A stretch of 64,000 bases of DNA from Streptomyces tendae (GCF_008632955.1 NZ_CP043959.1:6758001-6822000); one strand, 5' to 3'; shown: positions 1 through 8,298, numbered from the stretch's first letter. Numbers and translations: made by a program. The notes: a model not told the origin generated them from the sequence alone.

Positions 1-1
1 C

Positions 2-307
2 ATCAACTCCCTGCTCGGCGCCCTGGGTGACGCCCCGGCGACCATCTGGTTCGAGGGCTCCCTGGAAGGGCTGCCCTGGGCCGCCGACCCCGCGCGCCAC
101 GAGGTGCGCGAGGTGCCCCGGCGGGAGGCCGCGCTGGTCGAGCGGGTGCGCGCCGAACTGCCCGACCTGCTGAGGTCCGGCCCCGACCCGTACGTGTGGA
201 TCGCCTGCGACACCGCGACCACCCGCACGCTGGGCGCGTTCGTCCGCAAGGAGCTGGCCGTCCCCAAGCAGCGGGTGCAGGCGCTCGGGTACTGGCGCGC
301 GAGCTGA
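2..307 (+). CDS. Siderophore-interacting protein, C-terminal part
   Basis: Partial gene cut by the left window edge; about 101 C-terminal residues remain. The visible part matches the NAD(P)H-binding half of siderophore-interacting (SIP/ViuB-type) flavoreductases: WFEGSLEGLPWAAD followed by a stretch with YVWIACDTATTRTLGAFVRKEL and the family's typical GYWR ending. The family reduces ferric siderophores in the cytoplasm to release iron. The FAD-binding N-terminal half lies outside the window, so substrate and start cannot be judged. The gene ends 44 bp before the HhH-GPD gene. Confidence 0.85.
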   Translation: MNSLLGALGDAPATIWFEGSLEGLPWAADPARHEVREVPRREAALVERVRAELPDLLRSGPDPYVWIACDTATTRTLGAFVRKELAVPKQRVQALGYWRAS

Positions 308-351
308 CCCGCGACGCGCGATCAACGGGGCGACGCGCGATCATCGGGGGC

Positions 352-954
352 ATGGACGTCACACTGCACCTCGCCCAGGACCCCGACGCCGACCGGCTGC
401 TGGGCCGCAGCCCGCTCGCCGCGCTGACCGGGATGCTGCTGGACCAGCAGATCCCGATGGAGTGGGCGTTCAAGGGCCCGGCGACGATCGCGCGGCGGCT
501 CGGCTCGGACGACCTCGACGCGCACGAGATCGCGGCGTACGACCCCGAGGCGTTCGCGGCGCTGCTCTCGGAGAAGCCCGCCGTGCACCGCTACCCGGGC
601 TCCATGGCCGGGCGCATCCAGCAGCTGTGCCGGTACCTCGTCGAGCACTACGACGGTGACGCCGAGGCCGTCTGGCGGGGCGTCGAGGACGGCCGGGAGC
701 TGCTGAGGCGGCTGCAGGAACTGCCGGGGTTCGGCAAGCAGAAGGCGCAGATCTTCCTCGCCCTGCTGGGCAAGCAGCTCGGTGTCCGCCCCGCCGGCTG
801 GCGGGAGGCGGCCGGCGCCTACGGCGAGGAGAAGTCCTTCCGGTCCGTCGCGGACATCACGGGCCCCGAGTCCCTGGTGAAGGTGCGGGCGCACAAGCAG
901 GAGATGAAGGCGGCGGCGAAGGCGGCCAAGGCCGCGAAGAAGCCGGGGGCGTGA
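352..954 (+). CDS. HhH-GPD base-excision repair family protein
   Basis: A 200-residue protein. The helix-hairpin-helix with the GPD-type loop is seen around residues 120-140 (LQELPGFGKQKAQIFLALLG); the N-terminal part, with LTGMLLDQQIPMEWAFKGP, matches the short actinobacterial branch of the HhH-GPD superfamily. Family members are DNA glycosylases, but this branch has no assigned lesion and I see no Fe-S cysteine cluster. The C-terminus is a lysine/alanine tail that could contact DNA. I chose the ATG at 352 because homology begins there; the longer frame upstream overlaps the SIP gene. A 39-bp tandem repeat begins soon after the stop. Confidence 0.85.
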   Translation: MDVTLHLAQDPDADRLLGRSPLAALTGMLLDQQIPMEWAFKGPATIARRLGSDDLDAHEIAAYDPEAFAALLSEKPAVHRYPGSMAGRIQQLCRYLVEHYDGDAEAVWRGVEDGRELLRRLQELPGFGKQKAQIFLALLGKQLGVRPAGWREAAGAYGEEKSFRSVADITGPESLVKVRAHKQEMKAAAKAAKAAKKPGA

Positions 955-987
955 GCGGGCGCCCGTCCGGTGGTTCGTCCGCACGCC

Positions 988-1143
988 GTCGTGGCCGGGC
1001 CGGCGCGGGGCGTTCGTCCTGCCGGCGTGGTGACCGGGCCGGCGCGGGGCGTCCGTCCTGCCGGCGTGGTGACCGGGCCGGCGCGGGGCGTCCGTCCTGC
1101 CGGCGTGGTGACCGGGCCGGCGCGGGGCGTCCGTCCTGCCGGC
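988..1143. repeat. Tandem repeat, 39-bp unit, four copies
   Basis: Four consecutive 39-bp units lie at 988-1026, 1027-1065, 1066-1104 and 1105-1143, followed by a broken fifth. The last three are identical; the first has a few changes. The unit begins GTGGTGACCGGGCCGGCGCG. Because 39 is a multiple of three, several frames stay open and read as 13-residue repeats, but no ribosome binding site or family supports translation. The rest of 955-1307 holds only the promoter of the next gene. Confidence 0.95.
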
Positions 1144-1295
1144 GTGGTGGCGGGGCGGCCGGCGGGCCCCGGAACGGCACGGGGAGGCGCGCCAGGTCAC
1201 CCCGGGGGACCGCGGGCCCGTTTGCTCCCGGTATGCGGGTGCTTTTGCGGCGCCGTACTGCGTCGCCATGGCTGCGCCCGGAACGTCTCGACCGG

Positions 1296-1301
1296 TAGGC
1301 T
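1296..1301 (+). promoter_or_regulatory. -10 hexamer of a leaderless gene
   Basis: TAGGCT ends 6 bp before the GTG start at 1308, and no Shine-Dalgarno sequence lies between them. This spacing is typical of leaderless Streptomyces genes, in which transcription begins at or next to the start codon. The -35 region is weak. Confidence 0.5.
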
Positions 1302-1307
1302 TTCCGT

Positions 1308-1604
1308 GTGATCTTCAAGCGCATCGGAAACGGCCGGCCGTACCCCGACCACGGCCGGGAAAGCACCCGGCAGTGGGCGGACGTGGCGCCGCGCCCGGTC
1401 CGCCTCGATCAGCTCGTGACGACCAAGCAGCAGCTCGACCTCGAGACGCTCCTCGCCGAGGACTCGACCTTCTACGGCGACCTCTTCGCGCACGTCGTGA
1501 AGTGGCAGGGCGATCTGTACCTCGAGGACGGACTGCACCGCGCGGTGCGCGCCGCGCTCCAGCAGCGCCAGGTGCTGCACGCGCGGGTTCTCGAACTCGA
1601 CTGA
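1308..1604 (+). CDS. Small ParB-fold-like/VapB-like protein
   Basis: A 98-residue protein. It begins FKRIGNGRPYPDHGR, then VRLDQLVTTKQQLDLETLL, and ends YLEDGLHRAVRAALQQRQVLHARVLEL. The DGxHRAxAA-like segment resembles the small ParB/sulfiredoxin-like fold, and similar actinobacterial proteins are often labelled VapB-type antitoxins. No toxin gene is adjacent, so an antitoxin role is not supported by context. The GTG start at 1308 is favoured by the leaderless promoter. DNA binding or a role as a regulator is inference. Confidence 0.75.
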   Translation: MIFKRIGNGRPYPDHGRESTRQWADVAPRPVRLDQLVTTKQQLDLETLLAEDSTFYGDLFAHVVKWQGDLYLEDGLHRAVRAALQQRQVLHARVLELD

Positions 1605-1700
1605 GGCCTGTCGAACCCTCTCACGGGCCAGTTTGGCCCTTTCGGGTCGGACTGCACCCAGTCGAATGATCATCTAGTAGGCATTGCAGCCCGGGCGCAC

Positions 1701-1706
1701 TACGCT
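1701..1706 (+). promoter_or_regulatory. -10 hexamer of a probably leaderless LytR_C gene
   Basis: TACGCT ends 6 bp before the ATG at 1713 with no Shine-Dalgarno sequence between, the same arrangement as the preceding gene. No good -35 is visible at 17-18 bp, so the assignment is tentative. Confidence 0.4.
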
Positions 1707-1712
1707 GCGCTC

Positions 1713-2360
1713 ATGAGCATGCTCACTCCACCCGGCATGGGCGGCCAGTACCGCATCACGGGTGACAAGTACCCGCGGATGCGCCGGCCCCGGCGGCGCG
1801 GAAAGCTCGTCGTGCTGACCGTCGCGTCCGTCGCCGTGCTCGGTGTGGGCGGCTGGGGCACGCTGCAGCTCATCGACGTGTTCACCGGCGGCGGGGACTC
1901 CGCCTCCGCGGCCGGCACCAAGGCGTGCTCCGCCGTGGCGAGCCCTGCGGCCAGCCCCGCGGCGGCGGCCGGGAAGGCGCTCCCCCGCCCCGGCACCATC
2001 ACGGTCAACGTGCTGAACGCCACCACCCGCGGCGGGCTCGCCCAGAAGACGGCGGACGAGCTCAAGAAGCGCGGCTTCCGGATCGGCGAGGTGGCCAACG
2101 CGCCCGCGACCTACGACAAGAAGGTCAAGGGCACCGGCGTGCTGCTCGGCCCGGCCGCCGCGCTGGACACGGCGCTGCCGGTGCTCGGCACGCAGCTCGC
2201 CGGCGCCGAACGCCGTACCGACCCGGCCCGCAAGGGCGTGGAGCTCGACCTGATCATCGGCGACGCCTTCCGGGGACTGACGGCGAAGGCGGACGCCGAC
2301 CGGGCGCTGACCTCACTGGCCAACCCCGAGCCGGCGCCCGCCTCCAAGAAGAACTGCTGA
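1713..2360 (+). CDS. LytR C-terminal domain membrane-anchored protein
   Basis: A 215-residue protein with a short basic cytoplasmic segment (RMRRPRRRGK), one membrane helix at about residues 30-50 (LVVLTVASVAVLGVGGWGTL), an Ala/Ser/Pro linker, and a LytR_C domain from about residue 90: TITVNVLNATTRGGLAQKTADELKKRGF. In the family this domain sits outside the membrane and is often attached to LytR-CpsA-Psr cell-wall ligases; here it stands alone, so the catalytic LCP domain is absent. A cell-envelope role is inferred. It converges on upp, which ends 62 bp downstream. Confidence 0.85.
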   Translation: MSMLTPPGMGGQYRITGDKYPRMRRPRRRGKLVVLTVASVAVLGVGGWGTLQLIDVFTGGGDSASAAGTKACSAVASPAASPAAAAGKALPRPGTITVNVLNATTRGGLAQKTADELKKRGFRIGEVANAPATYDKKVKGTGVLLGPAAALDTALPVLGTQLAGAERRTDPARKGVELDLIIGDAFRGLTAKADADRALTSLANPEPAPASKKNC

Positions 2361-2422
2361 GCGGTTCAGCGGTCCCGCGCTCTCGCTGAAGGGCGCGGGA
2401 GGGGAACGGTGGACGCGCGGAG

Positions 2423-3058
2423 TTACTCCGCGGCTCCGTACATCCGGTCTCCCGCGTCGCCGAGGCCCGGCACGATGTAGCCCTGCTCGTTGAGGCGCTC
2501 GTCGACGGAGGCCGTCACGACCGTCACCGGTGTGCCGGCCAGCTCGCGCTCCATCACCTCGACACCCTCGGGCGCGGCCAGCAGCACCACGGCGGTCACG
2601 TCGTCCGCGCCGCGCTTGATCAGCTCCTGGATGGCCGCGACGAGCGTGCCGCCGGTCGCGAGCATCGGGTCCAGGACGTAGACCTGGCGGCCGGAGAGGT
2701 CGTCCGGCATGCGCGTGGCGTAGGTGGAGGCCTGGAGCGTCTCCTCGTTGCGCACCATGCCCAGGAAGCCCACCTCGGCGGTCGGCAGCAGCCGGACCAT
2801 GCCGTCCAGCATGCCGAGACCGGCCCGGAGGATCGGCACCACCAGCGGGCGGGGGTGGGAGAGCTTGACGCCGGTGGTCGCCTCGACGGGCGTCCGGATG
2901 TCGACCTGTTCGGTGCGCACGTCACGCGTGGCCTCGTAGGCGAGCAGGGTGACCAGCTCGTCGGCGAGACGGCGGAAGGTCGCGGAGTCGGTGCGCTGGT
3001 CGCGCAGCGTGGTGAGCTTGTGGGCGACCAGGGGGTGGTCGACGACGTGGAGACGCAT
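2423..3058 (-). CDS. upp: Uracil phosphoribosyltransferase
   Basis: A 211-residue enzyme that converts uracil and PRPP to UMP in pyrimidine salvage. It has the family start [20 protein letters not shown], the conserved [14 protein letters not shown] segment, the PRPP-binding loop [10 protein letters not shown] near residue 130, and the C-terminal [12 protein letters not shown] uracil-binding segment. Full length for the family. The ATG at 3058 was chosen because the family alignment starts there; an upstream in-frame extension is unsupported. Transcribed toward the LytR_C gene. Confidence 0.98.
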   Translation of the reverse strand: MRLHVVDHPLVAHKLTTLRDQRTDSATFRRLADELVTLLAYEATRDVRTEQVDIRTPVEATTGVKLSHPRPLVVPILRAGLGMLDGMVRLLPTAEVGFLGMVRNEETLQASTYATRMPDDLSGRQVYVLDPMLATGGTLVAAIQELIKRGADDVTAVVLLAAPEGVEVMERELAGTPVTVVTASVDERLNEQGYIVPGLGDAGDRMYGAAE

Positions 3059-3195
3059 GACCTCAACATTAACCGGGACCTGAGGGGTCGGCGTCCCCCC
3101 GCGTGGCAAGCGTCCTGGTCGTCCGTCACTCCTTCGCCGGCGTCAAATCGCCTGCGCGGGGGAAGGCGGGAAGGACGGATTGAGGTGGTGAGGCA

Positions 3196-3609
3196 ATGCC
3201 TGAGCAGGACGATCGCGACGATCCGTCGGCGCTGGAGGGGCCCGGGCGGGCCGGGCGGGCGAGGCCGGCCGGGAGGGCCGGGCAGGCCGGACGGGCCTCG
3301 CAGGGCGGACGGACGGGGCAGGCCGGAAGGACGGCACAGGCCGGGCGGGCCGGGCGTAGTGGCCGGGCCGGGCCGGGCGGTCCGGGCGGGCCTGGTGGAG
3401 CGGCGGGTCCCGGTGGAGCGGGCGGTCCGGGCGGAGCGTCCGGGGCTTCCGGGGCGGAGGCCGACTGGGAGGCCGACCGTCGGCGGCGGCGGGCGCGGTT
3501 CCTGCGGGAGCTGGCGGAGGCGCGGGCGCTGCGGGATCGGGTGCAGCCTCGGCGGGCGAAGGCGGCGCGGTTGCGGCATGCGATGCGGATGCGGACGTTT
3601 CGCTGGTAG
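3196..3609 (+). CDS. Glycine-rich collagen-like small protein
   Basis: A 137-residue protein in two parts. Residues about 15-90 are low-complexity G/A/R/P repeats (GRAGQAGRAS, then GPGGPGGPGG) without clean Gly-X-Y periodicity throughout. The C-terminal 45 residues are charged and look conserved: ADWEADRRRRRARFLREL, then ending RHAMRMRTFRW. No signal peptide, so probably cytoplasmic. Function unknown. Belief that it is a real gene rests on the non-repetitive, helix-forming C-terminus and its ATG; the glycine-rich part alone would not be convincing. Confidence 0.6.
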   Translation: MPEQDDRDDPSALEGPGRAGRARPAGRAGQAGRASQGGRTGQAGRTAQAGRAGRSGRAGPGGPGGPGGAAGPGGAGGPGGASGASGAEADWEADRRRRRARFLRELAEARALRDRVQPRRAKAARLRHAMRMRTFRW

Positions 3610-3743
3610 CGGTCTCGGTGCGGGGAGCTTCGACCGTGAGCCGGTGCGGGCCGGGGCCGGGGTCCGTTCGGAGTGACCCGGCGCGGGTGCGGGCCGGGTG
3701 TTCGCGCAGCCCGGCGCTCGCGGGGTGCCGCCGCGCCCACCCT

Positions 3744-3761
3744 CCCCCATCGCCGTGGGGG
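3744..3761. repeat. C/G-rich inverted repeat in the 3610-4210 gap
   Basis: The 600 bp between the glycine-rich gene and the tadA-associated gene holds no convincing coding sequence. It contains a hairpin, CCCCCA-TCGCCG-TGGGGG, inside a pyrimidine-rich stretch ending GGGGGCACCTCCCAGG. Sequences of this flavour recur between genes in Streptomyces genomes, so this may be a copy of an interspersed palindrome; that needs a genome search. Confidence 0.4.
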
Positions 3762-4210
3762 CACCTCCCAGGCCCTTGTGGCACTGGGGGATGCATGACT
3801 GCCCGCGGAGGGCGCGGGAGCGCGGAGGGGCAGAGCCCCCCGGCGGGGTGCTGGGCGCGACACGCCCCGGGGTGGGCCGGTCGTGTGGGGCGGGGGCCGG
3901 TTGTCGCGGGGGTCGTGGGGGTGCCGGGGGTGCCCCCGGCGAGACGGCTGCGAGCGCCACACAGGGGCGGCGGGGAAAGCCGCGTACGATCCCGACATGG
4001 CGGCAACAAGTGCGCTGGTGAGTCCTTCCGGGGCGCACTCGGCGCACTGCGGTCGAAACTGCCGGACACAGGGAGCGGAAGACGTCCCCTGATGGCCTTG
4101 TTTCTGCCACGATTCCCAGTGGGCGGGGTCTCGGAGAACCGGAACACCCGCCCGCACACCTCCGCCGGGGGACCCCAACCGGCACGCCTATGACCAGTGG
4201 GAGAGTCACG

Positions 4211-4750
4211 GTGTACTTCGCCGCACTGCTCGCGCGCACCGAAGACGGGTGGGAAGCGAGCGACACAGAGCTCGACGATGTGGAAACCCTGTCGGATCTG
4301 GCCGACCTCGCCCGGGAAGCCTCTCCCGACGAGGACACGGTGCTCGTGCTGATCGAGCAGGAGGACGGCTGGTTCGGCGTCGTCCGCGTGGACGGTGAGG
4401 AGGATCCCCGGATCTACGTCTCCGACGCCGCCGCGGCGGCCCGCAGCAGCTACGGCGAGATCCTGCTCACCGACGAGCTGCTCGGCCGGGAACCCGGGGA
4501 CGACGTCCCCGACCTGGACGCCCTCGACCTCGACGGCACGGAGGACGGTGAGCCGGACGACGAGGACGCCGACGGCGCCACCGGACCCACCGTTTCCGGG
4601 GAGTCCGTGCCGCACGGCCCGGTGGGGGACGCGCAGGTCCTGGACGACCTGGGCGTCACCGAGAAGGAGCTGCGGTCGATGACCGCGGACGCCGTCTCGG
4701 AGATCGCCGAGGCCCTGGGCGCCTCCGAGGTCCTGGAGACCGTCCGCTGA
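4211..4750 (+). CDS. tRNA adenosine deaminase-associated protein
   Basis: A 179-residue acidic protein always found just before tadA in Streptomyces. N-terminal half YFAALLARTEDGWEASDTEL is folded; the middle (about 110-140) is an Asp/Glu-rich linker; the end has a helical segment DDLGVTEKELRSMTADAV. Function is unknown; an accessory role with TadA is inferred from position, 2 bp between stop and next start. I chose the GTG at 4211 because GGGAGA sits 6 bp upstream; an ATG at 4190 would place that site inside the gene. Confidence 0.85.
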   Translation: MYFAALLARTEDGWEASDTELDDVETLSDLADLAREASPDEDTVLVLIEQEDGWFGVVRVDGEEDPRIYVSDAAAAARSSYGEILLTDELLGREPGDDVPDLDALDLDGTEDGEPDDEDADGATGPTVSGESVPHGPVGDAQVLDDLGVTEKELRSMTADAVSEIAEALGASEVLETVR

Positions 4751-4752
4751 CC

Positions 4753-5247
4753 GTGCCGACGACCACCCCCGCACCGGGTCTCCCGGACCCGGTGCGCGAC
4801 CGCTGGCGTGAGCCGATGCGCCTCGCCCTGGACGAGGCCCGCCGGGCCGTCCCGGGCGGGGACGTCCCCGTGGGCGCCCTCGTGCTGGCCGCGGACGGGG
4901 CCACCGTGCTGTCCTCCGCGCACAACGAGCGCGAGGCGGGCGGTGATCCCACCGCACACGCGGAGGTGCTGGCACTGCGGCGGGCCGCCGAGCGGCTCGG
5001 GGAGTGGCGGCTGGCCGGCTGCACCCTGGTCGTCACCCTGGAGCCCTGCACGATGTGCGCGGGCGCGGTCCAGCAGTCCCGGGTGGACCGGGTCGTCTAC
5101 GGCGCCCGGGACGAGAAGGCCGGCGCGGTGGGCTCCCAGTGGGATCTCGTACGGGACCGGCGCCTCAACCACCGCCCGGAAGTGATCGAGGGCGTGCTCG
5201 CCGAGGAGTGCGCACGGCTGCTCACGGAGTTCTTCCGCGGCCGGTGA
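4753..5247 (+). CDS. tadA: tRNA-specific adenosine deaminase
   Basis: A 164-residue zinc deaminase that makes inosine at the wobble position (A34) of tRNA-Arg(ACG); that tRNA gene is present in this window at 31.1 kb. The catalytic HAE (residues 69-71) and PCxxC (98-102) motifs are intact. The GTG at 4753 gives close coupling to the upstream gene; an ATG at 4816 (MRLALDEARR) is a credible alternative because the conserved domain begins there. tRNA-Ser(CGA) follows 45 bp downstream. Confidence 0.93.
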   Translation: MPTTTPAPGLPDPVRDRWREPMRLALDEARRAVPGGDVPVGALVLAADGATVLSSAHNEREAGGDPTAHAEVLALRRAAERLGEWRLAGCTLVVTLEPCTMCAGAVQQSRVDRVVYGARDEKAGAVGSQWDLVRDRRLNHRPEVIEGVLAEECARLLTEFFRGR

Positions 5248-5292
5248 ATACCGATTTCTGACCACGCGCCACCGTGCTGTAAGGTCTCCCTC

Positions 5293-5377
5293 GGTAGCGT
5301 GTCCGAGCGGCCGAAGGAGCTCGCCTCGAAAGCGAGTGTGGCGCAAGTCACCGAGGGTTCAAATCCCTCCGCTACCG
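5293..5377 (+). tRNA. tRNA-Ser (anticodon CGA)
   Basis: Class II tRNA of 85 nt. Acceptor stem GGTAGCG pairs with CGCTACC; the anticodon stem-loop CTCGC-CTCGAAA-GCGAG carries CGA; long variable arm; T-loop GGTTCAAATCC. The 3' CCA is not encoded (G discriminator followed by CTT). A strong terminator lies just downstream. Confidence 0.97.
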
Positions 5378-5383
5378 CTTCTG

Positions 5384-5411
5384 AAGGGCCCCGTCGTCAG
5401 ACGGGGCCCTT
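5384..5411 (+). terminator. Terminator of tRNA-Ser(CGA)
   Basis: Perfect 12-bp stem AAGGGCCCCGTC / GACGGGGCCCTT with a GTCA loop, immediately after the tRNA and ending in TTCGT. Confidence 0.85.
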
Positions 5412-5469
5412 CGTGCGATCATGGGCCCGCTCGATGCTCGTGTGACAGCAGTGACAGGGGAGGGCCGCG

Positions 5470-5646
5470 ATGGCGGTGAACGCGAAGAAGGCCGCCGTCT
5501 ATCTGCTGGTGGTCTTCGTGCTGTACGTGATCATCACGGATCCCGAGACCGCCGCCGACTACGTCCTCATCGGGTTCCAGGGCATCTCGGACGCCGCCAA
5601 GGCGGTCGGCGACTTCATGACCTGGCTGGCCGCGGGAGGCAAGTGA
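5470..5646 (+). CDS. Small single-pass membrane protein
   Basis: A 58-residue protein, too short for routine ORF calling. It begins MAVNAKKAAVYLLVVFVLYVII, a lysine patch followed by one membrane helix, then an amphipathic tail (DAAKAVGDFMTWLAAGGK). The ATG follows GGGGAGGGCCGCG. Its TGA overlaps the ATG of the next gene (ATGA-type coupling), which supports translation. Function unknown. Confidence 0.75.
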   Translation: MAVNAKKAAVYLLVVFVLYVIITDPETAADYVLIGFQGISDAAKAVGDFMTWLAAGGK

Positions 5647-5939
5647 TGATCCGGCACCTGGTGCTGTTCAAGCTCAACAAGGGCGTCCGCCGCGACGACC
5701 CGAAGGTCGTCGAAGGAGTGGACGCCTTCCGCGCGCTGGAGGGAAAGATCGGAGAGATCCGCTTCTGGGAGTGCGCCTGGAACATCAGCGACCGCCCCAT
5801 CGCCTACGACTTCGCCATCAACTCGGCGTTCGACGACGCCGAGGCGCTGCACCGGTACGTCGAGCACCCCGACCACCAGGCGGGCGTGGGCCTGTGGCGC
5901 GAGTTCGCCACGTGGGTGATCGCCGACTACGAGTTCTGA
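5646..5939 (+). CDS. Dabb family (stress-responsive A/B barrel) protein
   Basis: A 97-residue dimeric alpha/beta-barrel domain. It opens MIRHLVLFKLNKGV and has the family's central REIRFWECAWNIS-type segment and the C-terminal HRYVEHPDHQAGV motif. Family members range from plant stress proteins to polyketide cyclases, so no reaction can be assigned. It is translationally coupled to the small membrane protein upstream, suggesting the two work together. Confidence 0.88.
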   Translation: MIRHLVLFKLNKGVRRDDPKVVEGVDAFRALEGKIGEIRFWECAWNISDRPIAYDFAINSAFDDAEALHRYVEHPDHQAGVGLWREFATWVIADYEF

Positions 5940-5966
5940 CGCCCCGCCCGCGCCCCGTGCACCGAG

Positions 5967-5991
5967 GCCCCCTGCCGCTGCGGCAGGGGGC
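5967..5991 (+). terminator. Terminator after the Dabb gene
   Basis: Stem GCCCCCTGCCG / CGGCAGGGGGC with a 3-nt loop followed by TTT, 27 bp after the Dabb stop. Confidence 0.85.
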
Positions 5992-6133
5992 TTTCGCGTG
6001 CCCGGCGACGCCCGATCGCCCTCAACACGGAATATGCGGTGCTTGCACACAGTGAGTCAGTCTTGTGATGCTATGACCGCTTTTGACGGATGAGTTGACG
6101 GACGATGTGAGCGATGAAGAGGTGGCGTTGACC

Positions 6134-6964
6134 GTGTCGGCCAGTTCCGCGCCACCCCAGGACGAGGTGTCCCCCGACGCGGTCCAGACCCCAGCCAAGC
6201 GCCGCGGCGCGGACACCCGGGCCCTCACCCAGGTGCTGTTCGGCCAGCTCAAGAACCTGGAGCCCGGCACGGCGGAGCACGCCCGCGTCCGCGCGGCGCT
6301 CATCGAGGCGAACCTCCCGCTCGTGCGCTACGCGGCCGCCCGTTTCCGCTCCCGCAACGAGCCGATGGAGGACGTCGTCCAGGTCGGCACCATCGGGCTC
6401 ATCAACGCCATCGACCGCTTCGACCCGGAGCGGGGCGTGCAGTTCCCGACGTTCGCGATGCCCACCGTGGTCGGCGAGATCAAGCGGTACTTCCGCGACA
6501 ACGTGCGCACCGTCCACGTACCGCGTCGGCTGCACGAGCTGTGGGTGCAGGTCAACGGCGCGACCGAGGACCTCACCACCGCCTTCGGGCGCACCCCGAC
6601 GACCGCCGAGATCGCCGAGCGGCTGCGCATCTCCGAGGAGGAGGTGCTGTCCTGCATCGAGGCCGGCCGGTCGTACCACGCCACCTCGCTGGAGGCCGCG
6701 CAGGAGGGTGACGGCATGCCCGGCCTGCTGGACCGGCTCGGCTACGAGGACCCGGCCCTCGACGGGGTCGAGCACCGCGACCTGGTCCGGCACCTGCTCG
6801 TGCAGCTGCCGGAGCGCGAGCAGCGCATCCTTCTGCTGCGTTACTACAGCAATCTGACGCAGTCCCAGATCAGCGCGGAGCTGGGCGTCTCGCAGATGCA
6901 CGTCTCCCGGCTCCTGGCCCGGAGCTTCCAGCGACTGCGGTCCGCAAACAGGATCGACGCGTAA
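6134..6964 (+). CDS. sigF: RNA polymerase sigma factor SigF (SigB/F type)
   Basis: About 276 residues with sigma regions 2, 3 and 4 and no region 1.1, as in group 3 sigma factors. Region 2 has [25 protein letters not shown] and [17 protein letters not shown]; region 4 has the helix-turn-helix [21 protein letters not shown]. In Streptomyces SigF is needed for spore maturation. Members of this group are usually held by RsbW-like anti-sigma factors, but none is adjacent. The GTG at 6134 was chosen because GAAGAGGTGG lies 8 bp upstream; TTG 6083 and GTG 6107 are alternatives. The closest paralogue is sigN, next downstream. Confidence 0.93.
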   Translation: MSASSAPPQDEVSPDAVQTPAKRRGADTRALTQVLFGQLKNLEPGTAEHARVRAALIEANLPLVRYAAARFRSRNEPMEDVVQVGTIGLINAIDRFDPERGVQFPTFAMPTVVGEIKRYFRDNVRTVHVPRRLHELWVQVNGATEDLTTAFGRTPTTAEIAERLRISEEEVLSCIEAGRSYHATSLEAAQEGDGMPGLLDRLGYEDPALDGVEHRDLVRHLLVQLPEREQRILLLRYYSNLTQSQISAELGVSQMHVSRLLARSFQRLRSANRIDA

Positions 6965-7056
6965 CCGTAAAGAGCGAATCGTCCGCGAGCGCACTTCTGT
7001 GGTTCTTCCGACCGATACGCCGTCAGACCCCTTGTTTCCAGGGCTGATTCGCGTCT

Positions 7057-7097
7057 CGCATGTCGACATGTCACTACAGCGCGTTGCCGACATGTGA
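7057..7097 (+). promoter_or_regulatory. Repeated CGACATGT elements upstream of sigN
   Basis: CATGTCGACATG (7059-7070) is a perfect 12-bp palindrome, and CGACATGT occurs at 7064 and again at 7088, 24 bp apart. The elements lie 114-150 bp before the sigN start in the 246-bp sigF-sigN gap, so they could be an operator or part of the sigN promoter region. No binding protein can be named. Confidence 0.4.
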
Positions 7098-7210
7098 CAT
7101 TCTGCCGGAAGCGCGTTTGCCGGAGCCTCGGCGCCGGTATTCAGGTGAAGGCTGCGTTCCCCGGATCGGGAGCGTCCGCCGCGACCGTCCCGCGACCCAA
7201 AGGGGGTGGC

Positions 7211-8113
7211 ATGTCCGCAGAACAGGGCAGCTCGAAGGTGCTCACGCTCGCGGAGAGCGAGTCAGCTCCCCATGCTCTCGACGCACTCGGCCCCATCGAC
7301 GAGGGCCCGGCCCTCGCCGCTACACCCGCTCCGGACCTCCCGGACACGGCGGCCCTCGACACCCGCACCCTGTCCCGTTCCCTGTTCCTGCGGCTCGCCG
7401 TGCTCGACGAGGACAGCCCGGAGCGTGCCTACGTCCGGGACACGCTGATCGAACTCAACCTCCCGCTCGTGCGGTACGCGGCGGCACGCTTCCGCTCGCG
7501 CAACGAGCCGATGGAGGACATCGTCCAGGTCGGCACCATCGGCCTGATCAAGGCGATCGACCGCTTCGACTGCGAACGGGGCGTGGAGTTCCCGACGTTC
7601 GCGATGCCGACGGTGGTCGGTGAGATCAAGCGGTTCTTCCGTGACACGTCCTGGTCGGTGCGGGTGCCGCGCCGGCTGCAGGAGCTGCGGCTGGCGCTGA
7701 CCAAGGCCGGCGACGAGCTCTCCCAGAAGCTGGACCGCTCGCCGACGGTGAGCGAACTCGCCGTCGTCCTGGGCGTGTCCGAGGAGGACGTCGTCGACGG
7801 CCTCGCGGTGGGGAACGCGTACACGGCGTCCTCGCTGGACTCCCCCGCCCCGGAGGACGACGGCGGCGAGGGCTCGCTGGCGGACCGCCTCGGCTACGAG
7901 GACACGGCGCTGGAGGGCGTGGAGTACCGGGAGTCCCTGAAGCCGCTGCTGGCGAAGCTGCCGCCGCGTGAGCGGCAGATCATCATGCTGCGGTTCTTCG
8001 CGAACATGACGCAGTCGCAGATCGGCGAGGAGGTCGGCATCTCGCAGATGCACGTCTCGCGTCTGCTCACGCGGACGCTCGCGCAGCTGCGGGAAGGGCT
8101 CATCTCGGACTGA
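7211..8113 (+). CDS. sigN: RNA polymerase sigma factor SigN (SigB/F type)
   Basis: A 300-residue group 3 sigma factor very similar to the preceding SigF: identical core [28 protein letters not shown] and [13 protein letters not shown] segments, and the region 4 helix-turn-helix [21 protein letters not shown]. In S. coelicolor SigN acts in aerial development. The N-terminal 80 residues are an acidic/Pro/Ala extension unlike SigF's. The ATG at 7211 follows AAAGGGGGTGG; an upstream in-frame ATG at 7094 has no such site. A terminator follows, and its own promoter probably lies in the 246-bp gap after sigF. Confidence 0.93.
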   Translation: MSAEQGSSKVLTLAESESAPHALDALGPIDEGPALAATPAPDLPDTAALDTRTLSRSLFLRLAVLDEDSPERAYVRDTLIELNLPLVRYAAARFRSRNEPMEDIVQVGTIGLIKAIDRFDCERGVEFPTFAMPTVVGEIKRFFRDTSWSVRVPRRLQELRLALTKAGDELSQKLDRSPTVSELAVVLGVSEEDVVDGLAVGNAYTASSLDSPAPEDDGGEGSLADRLGYEDTALEGVEYRESLKPLLAKLPPRERQIIMLRFFANMTQSQIGEEVGISQMHVSRLLTRTLAQLREGLISD

Positions 8114-8134
8114 CGTCCGCGGCGACTCCGGTAC

Positions 8135-8170
8135 GGAGGTGTCCCGGCCCCTGGGGTCCGGGACACCTCC
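8135..8170 (+). terminator. Terminator after sigN
   Basis: Stem GGAGGTGTCCC / GGGACACCTCC, 11 perfect base pairs with a 14-nt loop, 21 bp after the sigN stop. Confidence 0.8.
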
Positions 8171-8298
8171 GCGTCCGCCATACGACGCGGGCGGACTCGC
8201 GCCCGACGGCAGGCAGCCCACACCTGCGGGCGCTTCCCGGATCGTCGAGAGCTGAGCCCTGCACGCATTCCGGGACCCGGGCTTACGACGCCCCGGGT

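Noticed and set aside
1308-1604. Toxin-antitoxin operon around the VapB-like gene
   Set aside because: No adjacent small gene with a PIN or other toxin domain on either strand.
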